Positions 1-7,048 of a DNA stretch of 8,353 bases are shown one piece after another (within the stretch, counting starts at the first letter, position 1; each line of letters begins with the position of its first letter). The stretch is from assembly GCA_947459455.1 (NCBI GenBank), contig CANHEC010000068.1:1-8353 (forward strand), read 5' to 3'. The position numbers and the translations under genes were made by a program. Under the pieces are notes generated by a model. The model was not told the origin of the DNA and searched no databases. It was given only the letters and a program-made list of their open reading frames with translations. The DNA is from Chitinophagaceae bacterium. GTDB lineage: Bacteria; Bacteroidota; Bacteroidia; Chitinophagales; Chitinophagaceae.

Positions 1-1
1 A

Positions 2-3000
2 ACCCAGGACTTTGCCGCCGAGTTTGGATTCCGGGCAGCGGGTGTAGGGATATCGGGTGGCCCACTTATCTCCATACAAGAAACCTGGGGTAACGATACC
101 ACCACTACTAATGAGTCTGAAACCACGGTTGGGTTTGTGTTGAACGACGATGATCCGGGCGACTTCTTTTCAGTAGATGTTAAAAGAGATCGTGTGTACG
201 GTACTCATGTCTTCGATTTGGTAGCCGGTACTGCCAGCTGCGCCCCGGAAAATGGTGCGCAACAGCGGGATTTACCTCAAATTTTGTCGGGCGATATGCG
301 TTTTGAAAACCTTGATCCTAATGGTGAACACTTCTTTACGCTGCGCCTCGCTAATAGAAGTGAGAGTGATGAAACTCGCCCCTATTGGCTATCGGCTGGT
401 GGAGGCACCGGCTCTGGGTTGATCATCGAATCGGATGGTGTAAACATCAGGGGGACCAGTATTCAGATTTTCATACCCGCAGGTGGCGTATTGGACGTGC
501 CGATACGAGTTGCGAAGTTTAATAGAAATGATGGAGTAGTCTCCTATCCTGATGTGGAGTTTTACTTTTCTGATGATTGTAAGCTGAATAATATCAGGGT
601 GCCAAATTCAATAAGCACTGCTAAGGTTTCATTCACGTATGCCAATGCTTGTGGCAATATACGTTTGCGAACACCGCTTCAGGGATGGCGAGTGTCTGCC
701 GCTAACAATAATCAGCTACCCATTGTTGCAGCTGACTATACCTTGGCGAATGTTGATTCAATTCGCCTTGAATACAAGTCGCTACGGGCGAATAGCCAGT
801 GGACTACCGGCTTTTCAGTAGCTCGTTCGCTGATTACGGCCGATACGTTTGCCCGAAATTGGAATGTAGCCGGCTTGCCGGATACCGCATACGAAATCCG
901 TTTGCGACTGCGTTGCAGCAATGGAACCATCATTTTCTCAAACAGTGCCTTTGGTATCATAGATCGTGCAGCGCCAGCATTGGTGGGGCGCCCAATGCCT
1001 GCCAACAGGTTGTATGATCCTTTGACTGACGAGATTTCATTTGCATACAATGAGCCTATCAGTATCGCTGGTCTTCAGCCTGGCTCCGTCGAGTTGGTAA
1101 GTTTCACAAACGGTGTCATGACTGTTTTGCCCATCAGCGTAGTGCCTATTGGCAACAGACTGGTGGTGGTGCCATCAGCACCTATACCGCAGGCAGCCGA
1201 TAGTTTCCGTGTGTCAGCCCGAAATATTGCTGATGAGGCTGGGAATGTCAACACAACAAGCTACGTCGGTTGGTTTACCCTGAACAGGCTGGCATCTTTA
1301 CCATACACCGGGCCCAATATTGCTACGGTGAGTATATCACCCTCTTCAATATCGGCTGGCTCCAACGGTAGGATGGAAATCCGTTTCCGATTGAGAGAGC
1401 GCACTCAGCGGCCCACCCGTGTGTTCTTCAATTTGGCTGGTACCGGTATTCAGGGCACCAACTATCGGCTGTCGTACGACACCATTCAGCGTTCTATCTG
1501 CCGCAACCCGCCAAGCTGTACGTTGGTATCTACACTACCGGTGCTCAATGATTTTAGTGTACTACCAGCCTATGCCCATATCGATTCAAACCAGCAAGAA
1601 GTAGTCGTCTTCCTCACACCTGTTCAGGAGTCGTTTACCAGCGGAAGCCGCACGGTGCAAGTAAGCATTGTACCGGGGGCCACTTACCGCACAGGCACCG
1701 ATTCTGCCTCGGCAACCGCTACTATACTAGCCGTGGCTACACCTGTGTTGTATGTAAATGCACAAGCAACAGGCACCGGTAGTGGATTGAGCTGGCAAAA
1801 TGCCTTTACCCGCCTGGAGCAGGCACTGAACAGCACACAACCCGGCGTATCGCAGGTGTGGGTAGCCCGTGGTACCTACCGGCCTACTGCCAACACCAAC
1901 CGCGACTCGGCCTTTGTGATGCGCAACAACCTGGCCATCTATGGTGGCTTTGCCGGCGGCGAAACCACCCTGAGCCAGCGCAATTGGCGGGTGAATCAAA
2001 CCATCCTGAGTGGCGACATTGGGGTGTCGGGCAACCGCGCCGACAACTCTTTTAATGTGGTGCGCAACAACAACAATGCATTGAATAGCACCGCTGTCCT
2101 CGATGGATTCACCATCACCGGCGGCAATGCCAACAAAGGCGATTACGTGGGCAATAGAGGTGGAGGCATCTTCAATCGGTTGAGTTCGCCCACCATTGCC
2201 AACTGCATATTGACAGGCAACAATGCGGTAGAATATGGAGGAGGAGTTTTCAATGAAGGCGCTTCGACCCAAATAGTCAATACAGTGTTGGCTGGAAATA
2301 CGGCTGCATTTGGCGGCGGCGCTTACAACGAAAGTTCGACGCCTGTTTTCATCAACTGCACGTTTGCTGGCAACCAGGTAACGGGCATCGGCGGCGGCTT
2401 TTACAGCTTCGGCTCACCAGTGCCTATTATCAGAAACAGCATTCTTTGGGGCAATAGTTCTGGTATTGGCGTCAATGCATCTGTACCGGCTGTTTCAAAT
2501 TCGATTGTGCAGGGAGGCTATGCTGCCGGTACGAATATTTCAACTGCGGATCCGGTGTTCATGATTCAGCCGGCCATAGGGCTGGCAAACCTGGGCGATC
2601 TGCGTTTGCAAGCTTGCTCTCCCGCCATTAATGCTGGTGTGAATGCTGTGCTGCCGGCGGCATTCAGCAATTCTGATTTGGCCGGCGCCAACCGCATAGT
2701 AGGAGCCAATGTAGATTTGGGTGCCTATGAGCGGCAGGCGCTATCGCTTCCGACTACCATCTATGTAGATGCCAATGCCACCGGTACCAACGACGGTACC
2801 AGTTGGGCCAATGCCTATACTACTTTGCAGGCAGCACTTAGCGATCTGAATCTCTGTGCTATTGGCAGTGCGCCTACTGTGTTGGTGGCACGTGGCACAT
2901 ACCAGTCGCCTTCGGCCGGCGCCTTGTGGCGTGTAGACAAGGTAGGGGCTGTTATACTGGGTGGCTATCCGAATGGTGGTGGCGTTACCCGCAATGTCAT

Positions 3001-3082
3001 TGCCAACCCAGTAGTTTTCCGGGGCGAGTTCCGGGTATTGAAGAATGCTCGCCTGGATGGTGTCCGAATAGAACCTTTCTAG
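2..3082 (+). CDS. Giant modular surface protein, beta-helix (choice-of-anchor Q type), 5' end missing
   Basis: The frame is open from base 2, so the start lies outside the window; the GTG at 137 is internal because readable protein precedes it (SIQETWGNDTTTTNE). About 1026 residues are visible. In order they are: a block at about 137-640 with DPGDFFSVDV, YGTHVFDL and GTASC, of a kind I recall from large Bacteroidota extracellular proteins; a fibronectin-like part to about 960 ending YEIRLRLRC; an SbsA-like Ig domain at about 962-1285 (DRAAP, FAYNEPI, ADEAGN); a Calx-beta-like domain at about 1310-1735; a beta-helix module at about 1745-2740 opening with YVNAQATGTG and carrying LDGFTITGG and GGGIFN-type rungs; and a second module from 2756 that ends at LDGVRIEPF. 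Many small, Asn, Thr and Gly residues fit an extracellular protein. The role is probably adhesion or a matrix/surface structure (inference). No T9SS sorting domain is visible at the C terminus, so export and anchoring are unclear. A terminator lies 26 bases after the stop. Confidence 0.85.
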   Translation, partial: TQDFAAEFGFRAAGVGISGGPLISIQETWGNDTTTTNESETTVGFVLNDDDPGDFFSVDVKRDRVYGTHVFDLVAGTASCAPENGAQQRDLPQILSGDMRFENLDPNGEHFFTLRLANRSESDETRPYWLSAGGGTGSGLIIESDGVNIRGTSIQIFIPAGGVLDVPIRVAKFNRNDGVVSYPDVEFYFSDDCKLNNIRVPNSISTAKVSFTYANACGNIRLRTPLQGWRVSAANNNQLPIVAADYTLANVDSIRLEYKSLRANSQWTTGFSVARSLITADTFARNWNVAGLPDTAYEIRLRLRCSNGTIIFSNSAFGIIDRAAPALVGRPMPANRLYDPLTDEISFAYNEPISIAGLQPGSVELVSFTNGVMTVLPISVVPIGNRLVVVPSAPIPQAADSFRVSARNIADEAGNVNTTSYVGWFTLNRLASLPYTGPNIATVSISPSSISAGSNGRMEIRFRLRERTQRPTRVFFNLAGTGIQGTNYRLSYDTIQRSICRNPPSCTLVSTLPVLNDFSVLPAYAHIDSNQQEVVVFLTPVQESFTSGSRTVQVSIVPGATYRTGTDSASATATILAVATPVLYVNAQATGTGSGLSWQNAFTRLEQALNSTQPGVSQVWVARGTYRPTANTNRDSAFVMRNNLAIYGGFAGGETTLSQRNWRVNQTILSGDIGVSGNRADNSFNVVRNNNNALNSTAVLDGFTITGGNANKGDYVGNRGGGIFNRLSSPTIANCILTGNNAVEYGGGVFNEGASTQIVNTVLAGNTAAFGGGAYNESSTPVFINCTFAGNQVTGIGGGFYSFGSPVPIIRNSILWGNSSGIGVNASVPAVSNSIVQGGYAAGTNISTADPVFMIQPAIGLANLGDLRLQACSPAINAGVNAVLPAAFSNSDLAGANRIVGANVDLGAYERQALSLPTTIYVDANATGTNDGTSWANAYTTLQAALSDLNLCAIGSAPTVLVARGTYQSPSAGALWRVDKVGAVILGGYPNGGGVTRNVIANPVVFRGEFRVLKNARLDGVRIEPF
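1745..1828 (+). repeat. N-terminal cap motif of beta-helix module, copy 1
   Basis: This encodes 28 residues (VLYVNAQATGTG... to LEQAL) at the start of the first beta-helix module. It matches the motif at 2756-2839 at 16 of 28 residues, counted by eye. Such YVNA-ATGTG-G-SW-NA--L--AL motifs mark the beginning of choice-of-anchor Q or pectin-lyase-fold modules in bacterial surface proteins (family knowledge). Confidence 0.75.
2159..2410 (+). repeat. Four GGG-(I/V/A/F)-(F/Y)-(N/S) beta-helix rungs, 75-78 base period
   Basis: GGGIFN begins at 2159, GGGVFN at 2237, GGGAYN at 2312 and GGGFYS at 2390, giving spacings of 78, 75 and 78 bases, or 25-26 residues per turn. Each is followed by a hydrophobic strand with N and C or T positions (for example IANCILTGN, IVNTVLAGN, FINCTFAGN). 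This is the expected ladder of a right-handed parallel beta-helix. The repeat is at protein level; the DNA copies have diverged (GGTGGAGGC, GGAGGAGGA, GGCGGCGGC). Confidence 0.85.
2756..2839 (+). repeat. N-terminal cap motif of beta-helix module, copy 2
   Basis: This encodes TIYVDANATGTNDG... to LQAAL, the second copy of the 28-residue cap seen at 1745-1828. It announces a second beta-helix module, but only about 80 further residues follow before the stop at 3080-3082. Confidence 0.75.
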
Positions 3083-3107
3083 CATCCAGCTCATCCACAC
3101 CAACGAT

Positions 3108-3141
3108 AAAGCCTGTCCCTGTATGGGGGCAGGCTTTTCTT
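3108..3141. terminator. Rho-independent terminator between convergent genes
   Basis: AAAGCCTG (3108-3115) pairs with CAGGCTTT (3130-3137). The stem continues through T-G, three C-G pairs and a closing T-G wobble, 13 pairs in all, around a GTAT loop. A TTTTCTTT tract ends the plus-strand transcript. It starts 26 bases after the surface-protein stop, so it mainly serves that gene. On the minus strand it could also stop transcripts from the glycoside hydrolase, with a weaker T-run. The rest of 3083-3267 contains two short perfect hairpins (3171-3185 and 3201-3218) and no convincing gene. Confidence 0.85.
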
Positions 3142-3267
3142 TGCCAATACAATCAATCACTGCAGGGATTGCCAGCTATGCTGGCTGTACCCAAAATGCC
3201 GGCCAAAACAACTTGGCCACCAGCAGGGTTATAGTTGCTTTCAGCAGCAGTGTTCGGCTGCCAGCGA

Positions 3268-4521
3268 TTATTTTGCCAAAGCAGGTGGTAAAATGCTTGA
3301 CAATAGTGCTGTACTATCGCCACCAAAGGTTTTACCGATGGCGCGGCCATTTCTTGTGAGCCCTTTGAAAACACCTTGATCAACCATTGACCACAGCGCA
3401 TATTTGGCTTCACCCTGTATGTTGATGAGGCCAAAGTGATTCTCGGACCCATTTACATTACGGGCATCTTTCAAGGGCTCATCAAATGCTTCAAAAAAGA
3501 AGCAGGCAATGCCGGCACTGTCTGTCCAGGCACGCAGATGGTCGTAGTATAGTTTTTGCTTGTATTCATCAGCGGCTTTCGAGCCTTCGGCGCCATACAA
3601 GTGCGTGTCTACAGAGGCCCAGCCGGTTTCGCCGATGTGAATGGGTTTGCTCACGCCCAACCGTTTGACATACGCCTGTACAGATTGGTACTGCGTTTTG
3701 GCATAGTTGGCGGCCCGGTCCATCGCAGCGCTGATTTGTTGGGTGGCGGGCAGCGATTTTTCAGTCGCCGGAACCTGCCAATAAGCCGGGTTGTAATGTG
3801 AGTCGTGGAAAGGGTAGGTGTGCATGGAAATGTAGTCCACTGCTTTGATCAGCGAGTCGAGGTCGGGTTTGAAATAGCTGGAATCTCCTCCGCCCCAGGA
3901 TGCAAAGTTGTCCGAACTGGTAATCCAGATATCTGCGGGCAGTTTTTTGTCATCCCGTAGTTGCCGGAGGTGCTTCACCCATTTGAGGATGATGCCAGGC
4001 TCTACAAAATAGCTGGCTGCCCAGTGCACCATCGCTTCGTTGCCTACGGCTATTACTTTTACAATATCGGGGTAGGCATTGGCCATGCTGACAGCCGTAT
4101 CTATTTCTGCTTTGTTGTTGTCCGCATCTTCCTGTGTATGATCAGGATTGGCAGTAAATGCATCCTTGCGGTTGATCCAGGCACCCAGCATCACATACAT
4201 TTCAAATGTTGGGTCTGCGTCTTTCATCTGTTTGATGGCCTCCAGCAGATTTGCTGTTTCGCCAAACTGTTGGGTATTGTAGGTGCGCAATACCTTAATG
4301 CCCATGGCACGCAAAATGGCCAGGTCTTCTTTCAGTTCGGCAATGGTGGGCACAGTGTCCCGGCTGGCGTGTCGGTAGCCGCCGAATGAAATGGCCGTGT
4401 AGCCGGGTTTGCCCAATATTTCAGCGGCTGGCAAATGGCTACCCAGCCTTTCGGCAGCGGGCGGCTGGCAGGCGGCTATCAATATGGTGAAGCATAAAAA
4501 GGCCAGGATTCTCGAAAGCAT
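3268..4521 (-). CDS. GH17-like beta-1,3-glucanase lipoprotein
   Basis: This encodes 417 residues starting at MLSRILAF. I chose ATG 4521 because it gives a classic short lipoprotein signal with lipobox LIAA-C, Cys18 being the lipidated residue. An in-frame ATG at 4554 would add 11 residues and is possible. Longer starts run through the upstream terminator and into acnA. The mature protein is a TIM-barrel glycosidase of the GH17/Scw11-like group: YTAISFGGYR (41-50), VLRTYNTQ (77-84), VGNEAMV with the likely acid/base Glu162, SMHTYPF (232-238), IGETGW with the likely nucleophile Glu298, and FEAFDEPLK (343-351). Members hydrolyse or transfer beta-1,3-glucans such as fungal or algal laminarin-type polymers; the exact substrate here is unknown. 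It is probably anchored in the outer membrane. The residues after Cys18 (QPPAAE) are not an obvious surface-export signal, so a periplasmic face is my guess. It is transcribed alone, separated from acnA by a terminator. Confidence 0.85.
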   Translation of the reverse strand: MLSRILAFLCFTILIAACQPPAAERLGSHLPAAEILGKPGYTAISFGGYRHASRDTVPTIAELKEDLAILRAMGIKVLRTYNTQQFGETANLLEAIKQMKDADPTFEMYVMLGAWINRKDAFTANPDHTQEDADNNKAEIDTAVSMANAYPDIVKVIAVGNEAMVHWAASYFVEPGIILKWVKHLRQLRDDKKLPADIWITSSDNFASWGGGDSSYFKPDLDSLIKAVDYISMHTYPFHDSHYNPAYWQVPATEKSLPATQQISAAMDRAANYAKTQYQSVQAYVKRLGVSKPIHIGETGWASVDTHLYGAEGSKAADEYKQKLYYDHLRAWTDSAGIACFFFEAFDEPLKDARNVNGSENHFGLINIQGEAKYALWSMVDQGVFKGLTRNGRAIGKTFGGDSTALLSSILPPALAK

Positions 4522-4542
4522 ACGCTGTTGAGTTTTGTGATT

Positions 4543-4550
4543 TAAATGTA
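4543..4550 (-). promoter_or_regulatory. Possible -7 box for the glycoside hydrolase gene
   Basis: On the minus strand the bases read TACATTTA, one mismatch from the Bacteroidota -7 consensus TAnnTTTG. It lies about 22 bases before the ATG at 4521. I could not find a good TTTG -33 box at the usual distance. If it is used, the transcript would start downstream of the ATG at 4554, which favours 4521 as the start codon. Confidence 0.25.
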
Positions 4551-4586
4551 CCATGCTTTCCGTCATTTGCCTTCCTGCTTTGTGAA

Positions 4587-4608
4587 GATGGCAGCTGATG
4601 CTGGCATC
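4587..4608. promoter_or_regulatory. Imperfect inverted repeat upstream of the glycoside hydrolase gene
   Basis: GATGGCAGC (4587-4595) and GCTGGCATC (4600-4608) are inverted copies matching at 8 of 9 positions around TGAT. The element sits between the acnA terminator and the putative glycoside hydrolase promoter, where a regulator could bind. It may equally be chance. Confidence 0.25.
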
Positions 4609-4618
4609 ATCATCCGGT

Positions 4619-4667
4619 ATAATCGAAAAATCCCGCCACCAATTAGGTAGCGGGATTTTTCGATTAT
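4619..4667 (-). terminator. Terminator of acnA, 18-bp perfect stem
   Basis: Bases 4619-4636 are an exact reverse complement of 4650-4667. The inner loop can pair three more bases (ACC with GGT) after one mismatch, leaving an AATTA loop. The stem contains a five-base A run opposite a five-base T run beside a GCGGG core, the usual look of Bacteroidota terminators with the U-tract folded into the stem. It is 48 bases past the acnA stop and well before the glycoside hydrolase start, so it separates two same-strand genes. The symmetry would also let it work on plus-strand transcripts. Confidence 0.85.
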
Positions 4668-4674
4668 CAACTGC

Positions 4675-4713
4675 CAGTCTTTCCGACTTTCCGTCTTCCG
4701 GACTTTCGGTCTT
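4675..4713 (-). repeat. Degenerate 7-9 base purine-rich mini-repeats in the acnA 3' end
   Basis: Read on the plus strand, units CAGTCTTTC, CGACTTTC, CGTCTTC, CGGACTTTC and GGTCTT follow one another with no gap. In the acnA transcript they form a purine-rich run of GAAAGTC-G type units between the stop codon and the terminator. Each unit differs from the next by substitutions or one or two length changes. I know no function for it. Confidence 0.55.
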
Positions 4714-4715
4714 AT

Positions 4716-6980
4716 TTAAGCACCAAACTGCTTCCTGATGATATTCAGCGCTGCGCCAGCCTTGAACCACTCAATTTGCTGTTCGTTGTACGTGTGGTTT
4801 ATACTGATGCTATCGCTGCTGCCATCGGCATGGTTTACCACCAGGGTCAGTGGTTTGCCGGGGGCAAACTCAGTCAGGCCAACAATATCGATGCTGTCAT
4901 CTTCCTGGATTTTATCGTAGTCAGCTTTGTCGGCAAAAGTGAGTGCCAGCATGCCCTGCTTTTTCAGGTTGGTTTCGTGAATGCGGGCAAAGCTTTTTAC
5001 CAGCACGGCACGCACACCCAGGTGGCGGGGTTCCATGGCGGCATGTTCGCGGCTGCTGCCTTCGCCATAGTTTTCGTCGCCTACTACTATGCTGCCCACG
5101 CCTGCTGCTTTGTAGGCACGCTGGGTAGCCGGTACGGGGCCGTATTCACCGGTCAGCTGGTTCTTTACACTGTCTGTTTTTTCGTTGAAGAAGTTGACAG
5201 CGCCAATCAGCAGGTTGTTGCTGATGTTGTCGAGGTGACCGCGAAACTTCAGCCACGGGCCAGCCATGCTGATGTGGTCGGTGGTGCACTTGCCTTTGGC
5301 TTTGATCAACAGTTTCAGGCCTTTCAGGTCGGTGGCTTCCCAGGCCGGGAATGGATCGAGCAACTGCAGACGATTGCTGGTGGGGCTCACCGCTACCTGC
5401 ACGCTGCTGCCGTCTTCGGCCGGCGATTGGTAGCCCGCATCTTCTACGGCAAAGCCACGAATGGGCAGTTCGTCGCCGGTTGGCGGATCCAGTTTCACCT
5501 GCTCACCCTTTTCGTTGGTCAATGTATCGGTCAGGGGGTTAAAGGTGAGGTCGCCGGCGATGGCCAGGGCGGTCACCAATTCGGGACTGGCAACAAATGC
5601 CAGTGTATTGGGGTTGCCATCGGCTCGCTTCGCAAAGTTGCGGTTGAAGCTGTGCACAATGGTGTTCCGCTCTTGCTTCTCAGCACCCATCCGGTCCCAC
5701 ATACCAATGCAGGGGCCGCAGGCATTGGCAAATACAGTAGCGCCAATCTGGGCAAACGTATCGAGGAAACCATCCCGCTCAATGGTGTAGCGCACCTGCT
5801 CTGAACCGGGGGTAATGGTAAATTCTGCCTTTGTTTTCAGGCCTTTTTCAGCTACCTGCTTCGCCAGGCTTACGGCCCGGCTAATGTCTTCATACGATGA
5901 GTTGGTGCAGCTGCCAATCAGGCCCACTTCTACTTTGGTCGGCCAGTCGTTGGCAGCGGCGGCTTCCTTCATTTTGCTGATGGGTGTAGCCAGATCGGGC
6001 GTGAAGGGGCCGTTCAGGTGGGGCTCCAGTTCGCTCAGGTTTATTTCTATTACCTGGTCAAAGTATTGCTCAGGATTGGCATACACCTCGGCGTCGCCGG
6101 TCAGGTGTTCGGCTATGCTATCGGCCAGGGCAGCCACATCGGCACGGCCGGTGGCCTGCAGGTAGCGGCTCATGCTGGCATCGTAGCCAAACGTGCTGGT
6201 GGTGGCACCTATTTCGGCACCCATGTTGCAAATAGTGCCTTTGCCGGTGCAGCTCATGGCGGTAGCGCCCTCGCCAAAGTACTCTACCACAGCGCCGGTG
6301 CCGCCTTTTACGGTCAAAATGCCGGCTACTTTCAGGATCACGTCTTTCGGCGCTGTCCAGCCATTCAGTTTGCCGGTCAGCTTTACGCCAATCAGTTTGG
6401 GCATTTTCAGTTCCCAGGGCAGGCCGGCCATTACGTCGCAGGCATCGGCACCGCCTACGCCAATGGCAATCATGCCAAGGCCGCCGGCGTTCACCGTATG
6501 GCTATCGGTGCCAATCATCATACCACCGGGGAAAGCATAGTTTTCCAACACCACCTGGTGAATGATGCCGGCACCCGGCTTCCAAAAGCCAATGCCGTAC
6601 TTATTGGATACTGAGGCCAGAAAATCATACACCTCTTTGCTTTCATTTACAGCACGTTCCAGATCCACTTTGCTGTTGTCTTTGGCCACAATCAGGTGAT
6701 CGCAGTGTACGGTGCTGGGCACGGCCACTTTGGTACGGCCCGCCTGCATAAACTGCAGCAGGGCCATTTGGGCAGTAGCATCTTGCATGGCCACGCGGTC
6801 GGGGGCAAAGTCTACATAGCTTTTACCGCGGTCGTAGGCTTCGGTAGCATCGCCCTGCCACAGGTGGGCGTACAATATTTTTTCAGTCAGCGTCAGCGGG
6901 CGACCAACGGCTTTGCGGGCAGCAGCCACCCGGCCGGGAAAGCGATCGTACACCGCCTTGATCATGGTAAGATCGAACAT
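4716..6980 (-). CDS. acnA: Aconitate hydratase, mitochondrial type
   Basis: This enzyme interconverts citrate and isocitrate through cis-aconitate in the cytoplasmic TCA cycle, using a [4Fe-4S] cluster. The ATG at 6980 gives MFDLTMIKAVYDRFPG and 754 residues, the normal size of the mitochondrial-like aconitases known from Bacteroides and relatives; the E. coli AcnA/IRP1 type is near 890. The open frame runs further upstream, but that extension has no aconitase sequence. Cluster ligands are Cys358 (GSCTNSS), Cys421 and Cys424 (ANACGPCIG). Substrate and catalytic residues include the GTDSHT motif (157-162), Arg447 and Arg452 (FNRNFAKR) and the swivel-domain Ser642 and Arg644 (GSSREHAA). This numbering coincides with the pig heart enzyme as I recall it. 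No key residue is missing and the frame is intact. No other TCA gene adjoins it; it has its own terminator and faces a divergent PspC gene across 228 bases. Confidence 0.97.
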   Translation of the reverse strand: MFDLTMIKAVYDRFPGRVAAARKAVGRPLTLTEKILYAHLWQGDATEAYDRGKSYVDFAPDRVAMQDATAQMALLQFMQAGRTKVAVPSTVHCDHLIVAKDNSKVDLERAVNESKEVYDFLASVSNKYGIGFWKPGAGIIHQVVLENYAFPGGMMIGTDSHTVNAGGLGMIAIGVGGADACDVMAGLPWELKMPKLIGVKLTGKLNGWTAPKDVILKVAGILTVKGGTGAVVEYFGEGATAMSCTGKGTICNMGAEIGATTSTFGYDASMSRYLQATGRADVAALADSIAEHLTGDAEVYANPEQYFDQVIEINLSELEPHLNGPFTPDLATPISKMKEAAAANDWPTKVEVGLIGSCTNSSYEDISRAVSLAKQVAEKGLKTKAEFTITPGSEQVRYTIERDGFLDTFAQIGATVFANACGPCIGMWDRMGAEKQERNTIVHSFNRNFAKRADGNPNTLAFVASPELVTALAIAGDLTFNPLTDTLTNEKGEQVKLDPPTGDELPIRGFAVEDAGYQSPAEDGSSVQVAVSPTSNRLQLLDPFPAWEATDLKGLKLLIKAKGKCTTDHISMAGPWLKFRGHLDNISNNLLIGAVNFFNEKTDSVKNQLTGEYGPVPATQRAYKAAGVGSIVVGDENYGEGSSREHAAMEPRHLGVRAVLVKSFARIHETNLKKQGMLALTFADKADYDKIQEDDSIDIVGLTEFAPGKPLTLVVNHADGSSDSISINHTYNEQQIEWFKAGAALNIIRKQFGA

Positions 6981-7019
6981 AGTGTATGGATTGAAAGATT
7001 GAAAATGAAAGACATACAA

Positions 7020-7031
7020 GGCCCGAAGGCC
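7020..7031 (-). promoter_or_regulatory. UUCG-capped hairpin in the presumed acnA leader
   Basis: On the minus strand GGCC-TTCG-GGCC forms a four-pair GC stem closed by the very stable C(UUCG)G tetraloop. If acnA transcription starts just below the putative -7 box at 7041-7048, this hairpin sits almost at the 5' end of the mRNA, about 40 bases before the start codon. It could protect the transcript or tune translation (inference). Confidence 0.4.
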
Positions 7032-7040
7032 GAAGTGCGG

Positions 7041-7048
7041 CGAATTTA
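7041..7048 (-). promoter_or_regulatory. Putative acnA -7 promoter box
   Basis: The minus strand reads TAAATTCG, one mismatch from TAnnTTTG, 61-68 bases before the acnA ATG. The same ten bases, TAAATTCGCC, recur in the opposite orientation before the PspC gene. I see no convincing -33 TTTG, so the call rests on the box, its position and the mirror copy. Confidence 0.35.

Noticed and set aside
137..139. GTG at 137 as the start of the surface protein
   Set aside because: The same frame is open and reads as protein back to base 2, and the next conserved motif (LNDDDPGD) continues directly from it.
1727..2272. A 181-codon minus-strand frame opposite the beta-helix region
   Set aside because: It mirrors the repetitive sense code and has no recognisable domain; the sense frame shows clear beta-helix rungs.
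3171..3218. Two short hairpins, GCCAGC-TAT-GCTGGC and GGCCAA-N6-TTGGCC, as extra terminators or a small RNA
   Set aside because: Stems are only six pairs with no T-run, and no promoter is visible; chance palindromes are enough to explain them.
3153..3452. A minus-strand frame continuing past the glycoside hydrolase stop in another phase
   Set aside because: Most of it overlaps the glycoside hydrolase out of frame. The part in the gap reads as Gly/Ala-rich text with no known motif, so I do not call a gene or a decayed domain.
4522..4770. A longer N terminus for the glycoside hydrolase, from 4770
   Set aside because: It would cross the acnA stop and the 18-bp terminator and would bury the lipoprotein signal 83 residues inside the protein.
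4776..5804. A 342-codon plus-strand open frame opposite acnA
   Set aside because: It lies wholly antisense to a fully conserved aconitase, gives a low-complexity Val/Gly/Ala/His-rich product with no recognisable domain, and is explained by the codon bias of the sense gene.
6018..6614. A 198-codon plus-strand open frame opposite the acnA N-terminal half
   Set aside because: It is antisense to conserved aconitase code, and its protein (many AG, GH and YA words) is a typical shadow.
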